Source: an uncultured Paracoccus sp. | GTDB taxonomy: Bacteria; Pseudomonadota; Alphaproteobacteria; Rhodobacterales; Rhodobacteraceae | Direction: 5' to 3' | Assembly (NCBI RefSeq): GCF_946221145.1 | Contig: NZ_CAMIOH010000129.1 | Coordinates: forward strand, 1-8,698 | Length of the DNA: 8,698 nt | Shown here: positions 6,871 through 8,698 of the stretch, one piece after another | How positions within the stretch are numbered: the first letter of the stretch is position 1 | How the letters are laid out: every line of letters begins with the position of its first letter | Made by a program: the position numbers and the translations under genes | The notes under the pieces: model-generated | What the model saw: only the letters and a program-made list of their open reading frames with translations | Told to the model about the DNA's origin: nothing | The model's database searches: none

Positions 6871-7184
6871 AACCGAAACATCGCGACATCCTGCGCGGGA
6901 TCGAGCAGGCGATCATTTCCGGCGATGGTGCCCAGGCCCTTGCGCGAATCGAATCGCTGGCCCGCCGCTTTGAACGCGACGGTCTGGACGCCGATTCCAG
7001 GGCACAGATCGAGCCGATCCTGCAGCACCTGCACCGCCTGGCCGAAGATTCGGCGCGCGGCACGCAGCGCGCCATCGACCAGATCCGCGACATCGTGAAG
7101 AACGCGCGCAGCCTGCAGACCTATGACCAGGCCGGTCAGCGCCAGACGACGCCGACCAGTGCCGTACAGGCCCAGCGATTTTGA
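6867..7184 (+). CDS. flgN: FlgN-like flagellar export chaperone (putative)
   Basis: 105 residues, small and predominantly helical, with many charged residues. FlgN proteins bind hook-filament junction proteins FlgK and FlgL in the cytoplasm before export. The supporting feature is the C-terminal pattern SARGTQRAIDQIRDIVKNAR (62-81) followed by SLQTYDQAGQ, which resembles the G-x-x-A-x-x-x-I...TY-x-x-x-G ending of alphaproteobacterial FlgN-like proteins. Position between a rod protein and flagellin also fits. The usual N-terminal glutamine/leucine-rich helices are only loosely similar, so the family call is moderate. The start at 6867 is chosen because its ATGA overlaps the upstream stop. An in-frame ATG at 6855 would add four residues inside the upstream gene, and GGATGG at 6857-6862 suits the later start. 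Confidence 0.6.
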   Translation: MKPKHRDILRGIEQAIISGDGAQALARIESLARRFERDGLDADSRAQIEPILQHLHRLAEDSARGTQRAIDQIRDIVKNARSLQTYDQAGQRQTTPTSAVQAQRF

Positions 7185-7357
7185 GTAAAATCCTTTGTGT
7201 TTGGGATTTGAGCGAGAGGAGGAAATTCACTATCCATCAATCACCGGCTGCTAGGAATGCGGTCATGCCAAAAGCGGCACAGGGATAAACACCCAAGGTC
7301 AGAAGGCCAGTTGTCAAAACCGTGGATGCAAAGCATCCCGTTATATCTGAGGATAAG
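7185..7357 (+). promoter_or_regulatory. Flagellin upstream region / 5' leader with several dyads
   Basis: This 173-bp non-coding stretch is lower in GC than its surroundings. From left to right it holds a dyad AAATCC (7188-7193) / GGATTT (7204-7209), a full AGGAGG (7217-7222) with no start codon at proper distance, and a small dyad TGCC/GGCA (7266-7279). A perfect hairpin sequence GGATGC-AAA-GCATCC (7324-7338) lies 10-11 nt before the flagellin Shine-Dalgarno GAGGA (7349-7353). The flagellin promoter must lie here, but I could not match a sigma-28, sigma-54 or sigma-70 consensus convincingly. A structured leader would suit control by FlbT, whose gene lies downstream; that link is inferred from Caulobacter. 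Confidence 0.5.
7324..7338 (+). repeat. Perfect inverted repeat just upstream of flagellin RBS
   Basis: GGATGC (7324-7329) and GCATCC (7333-7338) are exact complements around a 3-nt AAA loop. In RNA this can form a 6-bp hairpin ending 10 nt before the GAGGA ribosome binding site of flagellin. Confidence 0.7.
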
Positions 7358-8200
7358 ATGTCCAGTATTCTGACCAACAACGGCGCCATCGTTGCACTGC
7401 AAACCCTGAAGAACGTGAACTCCAACCTGAACAAGGCGCAGGCGGAGATTTCGACCGGCAAGACCATCGCCAAAGCTTCGGACAACGCTGCGCTGTGGGC
7501 GATCTCCAAGACCATGGAAACCGACCGCGACGCTGCCAAGACCATCCAAAGCAGCCTGAACGTCGCCAATGCGACCGTCACGACTGCTCTGGAAGGGTCG
7601 GACAAGGTCGTCAAGCTTCTGGGCGAGATGAAAAAGCTGGCCGCCAGCGCCGGGACTGACGGTTTCGACTTTACCACCGTGCAGAACCAGATCACCGAGA
7701 AAATGGCGAACATCACGTCGATCGTGTCCGGGACGCAGATGAACGGGATCAACCTGCTCAGCACCGACGGCATCAACGGCGCCGCGACCTTCACCACCCT
7801 GGCCTCGCTGGATCGGACTTCGGGAACCGGTGCAACCACGGCCAACACCATCGTCGTCAACTCGCTGGATTACGAAGCTGACATCGTTGGCGGCACGCTG
7901 ACGGATGTCACCGATCAGGCCAGTGCGTTGACCGCTGTCGGAGAGATCGAAGCCTTGCTCGACATCGCCATCGCGGGTTCGGCGACCCTGGGTGCGACTT
8001 CTGCACGACTGACCGACCAGGCCGACTTCATCGGCAGCCTGGCCGACTCGCTGAAAACCGGCATCGGTTCGATCGTGGATGCCGACATGGAAGAGGCCTC
8101 GGCCCGTCTGCAAGCCCTGCAAACCCAGCAGCAACTGGGCATCCAGGCGCTGTCGATCGCCAACCAGGCGCCTTCGGCGATCCTGTCGCTGTTCCGCTGA
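7358..8200 (+). CDS. fliC: Flagellin (filament subunit)
   Basis: Main structural protein of the filament, exported by the flagellar type III system. 280 residues, a compact flagellin. The N-terminal D0/D1 region is clear: SSILTNNGAIVALQTLKNVN, then ISTGKTIAKASDNAALWAIS (31-50), the near-universal G-x-x-I-x-x-A-x-D-x-A motif. The C-terminal D1/D0 coiled region runs from about 215 to 280, with DADMEEASARLQALQTQQQL (241-260) and a terminal LSIANQAPSAILSLFR. The middle, about 135-210, is short, Thr/Ala-rich and variable, so D2/D3 domains are largely absent. The ATG at 7358 has GAGGA 4 nt upstream and yields the canonical MSSILTN; a GTG at 7322 in frame would add 12 non-homologous residues. Followed by a terminator-like hairpin, then flaF and flbT. 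Alphaproteobacteria often carry several flagellin genes, so the symbol is generic. Confidence 0.96.
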   Translation: MSSILTNNGAIVALQTLKNVNSNLNKAQAEISTGKTIAKASDNAALWAISKTMETDRDAAKTIQSSLNVANATVTTALEGSDKVVKLLGEMKKLAASAGTDGFDFTTVQNQITEKMANITSIVSGTQMNGINLLSTDGINGAATFTTLASLDRTSGTGATTANTIVVNSLDYEADIVGGTLTDVTDQASALTAVGEIEALLDIAIAGSATLGATSARLTDQADFIGSLADSLKTGIGSIVDADMEEASARLQALQTQQQLGIQALSIANQAPSAILSLFR

Positions 8201-8211
8201 TCCCAAGACCT

Positions 8212-8239
8212 ACGGGGGCGCCCAGGTGGCGCCCCGTTT
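8212..8239 (+). terminator. GC-rich hairpin after flagellin, probable (leaky) terminator
   Basis: GGGGCGCC (8215-8222) and GGCGCCCC (8228-8235) are perfect 8-bp complements around a CAGGT loop, starting 14 nt after the flagellin stop. With one bulged G the stem extends by two pairs. The U tract is only three long (8237-8239), so termination may be partial, leaving some transcription into flaF-flbT. It may also protect the abundant flagellin mRNA at its 3' end. Confidence 0.75.
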
Positions 8240-8258
8240 CTGCTGAACCCTTAAGATC

Positions 8259-8274
8259 AGGATGATCAACCTTG
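8259..8274 (+). promoter_or_regulatory. Ribosome binding site fixing a TTG start for flaF
   Basis: AGGA (8259-8262) stands 9 nt before TTG (8272-8274). An in-frame TGA at 8263-8265 leaves only two other codons before it, so no upstream ATG or GTG is possible. Confidence 0.8.
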
Positions 8275-8637
8275 AACGCGGTTCCGTCTTTTTCAGCCAA
8301 TGGATATGGCAGCAGCGTCGTCCGCACCGCGCGCGATGCCGAATACGACATTTTCTCTCGCGTGACGCGCATGCTGCGTCAGGCAGATGCCAGCGAGCAC
8401 GGCCCCGAACGCATCGCCGCCGTGGACAAGAACAACCAGCTGTGGACGATCCTCGCCAGCGATCTGGCCGATCCAGGCAATGCGCTGCCTGACGAGGTCC
8501 GGGCCGGGTTGCTGTCATTGGCCGGCTTCTCCCTGCGTCACGGGCACCAGGCGCTGTCTGGTAAGGTGGGCCTTGCCCCGCTGATCGACATCAACATGGC
8601 CATGATGCGCGGCCTGCGCCAGGAGGCCCCGGCATGA
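8272..8637 (+). CDS. flaF: FlaF, flagellin synthesis/secretion regulator
   Basis: FlaF is an alphaproteobacterial protein needed for flagellin production and secretion, acting opposite FlbT in Caulobacter and Brucella. 121 residues, the normal length. The N-terminus MNAVPSFSANGYG, then RTARDAEYDIFSRVTRML (18-35), NNQLWTILASDLADPGNALP (54-73) and LLSLAGFSLRHGHQAL follow the FlaF family pattern. The start is TTG at 8272, because an in-frame stop at 8263 rules out earlier codons and the protein then begins with the family's MNA. It lies 71 nt after flagellin with a terminator-like hairpin between, and its TGA overlaps the flbT ATG. Cytoplasmic; no signal peptide. Confidence 0.92.
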   Translation: MNAVPSFSANGYGSSVVRTARDAEYDIFSRVTRMLRQADASEHGPERIAAVDKNNQLWTILASDLADPGNALPDEVRAGLLSLAGFSLRHGHQALSGKVGLAPLIDINMAMMRGLRQEAPA

Positions 8638-8698
8638 GCGGCCTTGTCCTGAAGCTGGCCCCGAACGAACGGGTGCTGATCAACGGCGCCGTCATCGA
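8634..8698 (+). CDS. flbT: FlbT, flagellin mRNA regulator, 3' part beyond window
   Basis: Only 21 full codons are present before the right edge: MSGLVLKLAPNERVLINGAV plus Ile. This is the typical FlbT opening (L-x-L-K-x-x-x-x-E-R-x-x-I-N-G-A-V-I). In Caulobacter FlbT binds the flagellin mRNA 5' untranslated region and reduces its translation and stability. The ATG at 8634 overlaps the flaF stop as ATGA and has AGGAGG (8621-8626) with a 7-nt spacer, so it is coupled to flaF. The flaF-flbT order next to flagellin supports the call despite the short fragment. Confidence 0.9.
   Translation, partial: MSGLVLKLAPNERVLINGAVI

Noticed and set aside
7322..7357. GTG start adding 12 residues to flagellin
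   Set aside because: Flagellins begin with the MSSILTN-type sequence, which starts at 7358 just after GAGGA; the extension also overlaps the leader hairpin.
7257..7373. 38-codon upstream ORF overlapping the flagellin start in another frame
   Set aside because: Its Shine-Dalgarno-like AGGA lies only 1 nt before the ATG and its product has unusual composition for a real peptide. Probably chance, though a leader peptide cannot be wholly excluded.
7241..8206. Long minus-strand frame opposite flagellin
   Set aside because: It mirrors the flagellin gene almost exactly and lacks a ribosome binding site and any domain pattern.

Overview
The window is high-GC DNA that most resembles a motile, facultatively autotrophic alphaproteobacterium of the Rhodobacterales (Rhodobacter/Paracoccus-like). 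This rests on three things: a red-type (form IC) RuBisCO large subunit, the gene order cbbF-cbbP-cbbA-cbbL with a divergent cbbR as described for the Rhodobacter sphaeroides cbbI operon, and an alphaproteobacterial flagellin-flaF-flbT cluster. Genus assignment is inference; no search was run.

Region 1 (1-4936) is a Calvin-Benson-Bassham locus. On the minus strand, transcribed right to left, are fructose-1,6-bisphosphatase (cbbF), phosphoribulokinase (cbbP), class II fructose-bisphosphate aldolase (cbbA/fba) and the first 297 codons of RuBisCO large subunit (cbbL, running off the left edge). Spacings are short and three of the genes start just after their neighbour's stop, so this reads as one operon that regenerates ribulose-1,5-bisphosphate and fixes CO2. 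The LysR-type regulator cbbR faces away from it across a 96-bp gap carrying nested dyads likely to be the CbbR operator.

Region 2 (4933-8698) is a flagellar cluster. On the minus strand a fliK-like hook-length control gene is followed 14 bp later by flgD (hook cap), whose stop codon overlaps the cbbR stop. Divergent from fliK, on the plus strand, are a short FlgJ-type rod-binding protein, a FlgN-like export chaperone (ATGA overlap), a 173-bp untranslated stretch with several dyads, a 280-residue flagellin, a GC-rich hairpin, flaF (TTG start), and the first 21 codons of flbT (ATGA overlap), cut by the right edge. Together these supply rod, hook and filament assembly factors plus the flagellin and its post-transcriptional regulators.

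All genes appear intact apart from the two truncated by the window edges. I saw no mobile element, CRISPR array, tRNA or rRNA, and no stretch over 300 bp lacks a gene. I did not find a clearly new biological system. The most interesting material is regulatory: the structured flagellin leader, the palindrome in the fliK/flgJ divergent region, the cbbR/cbbF operator, and the terminator-free overlap of the carbon-fixation and flagellar loci.
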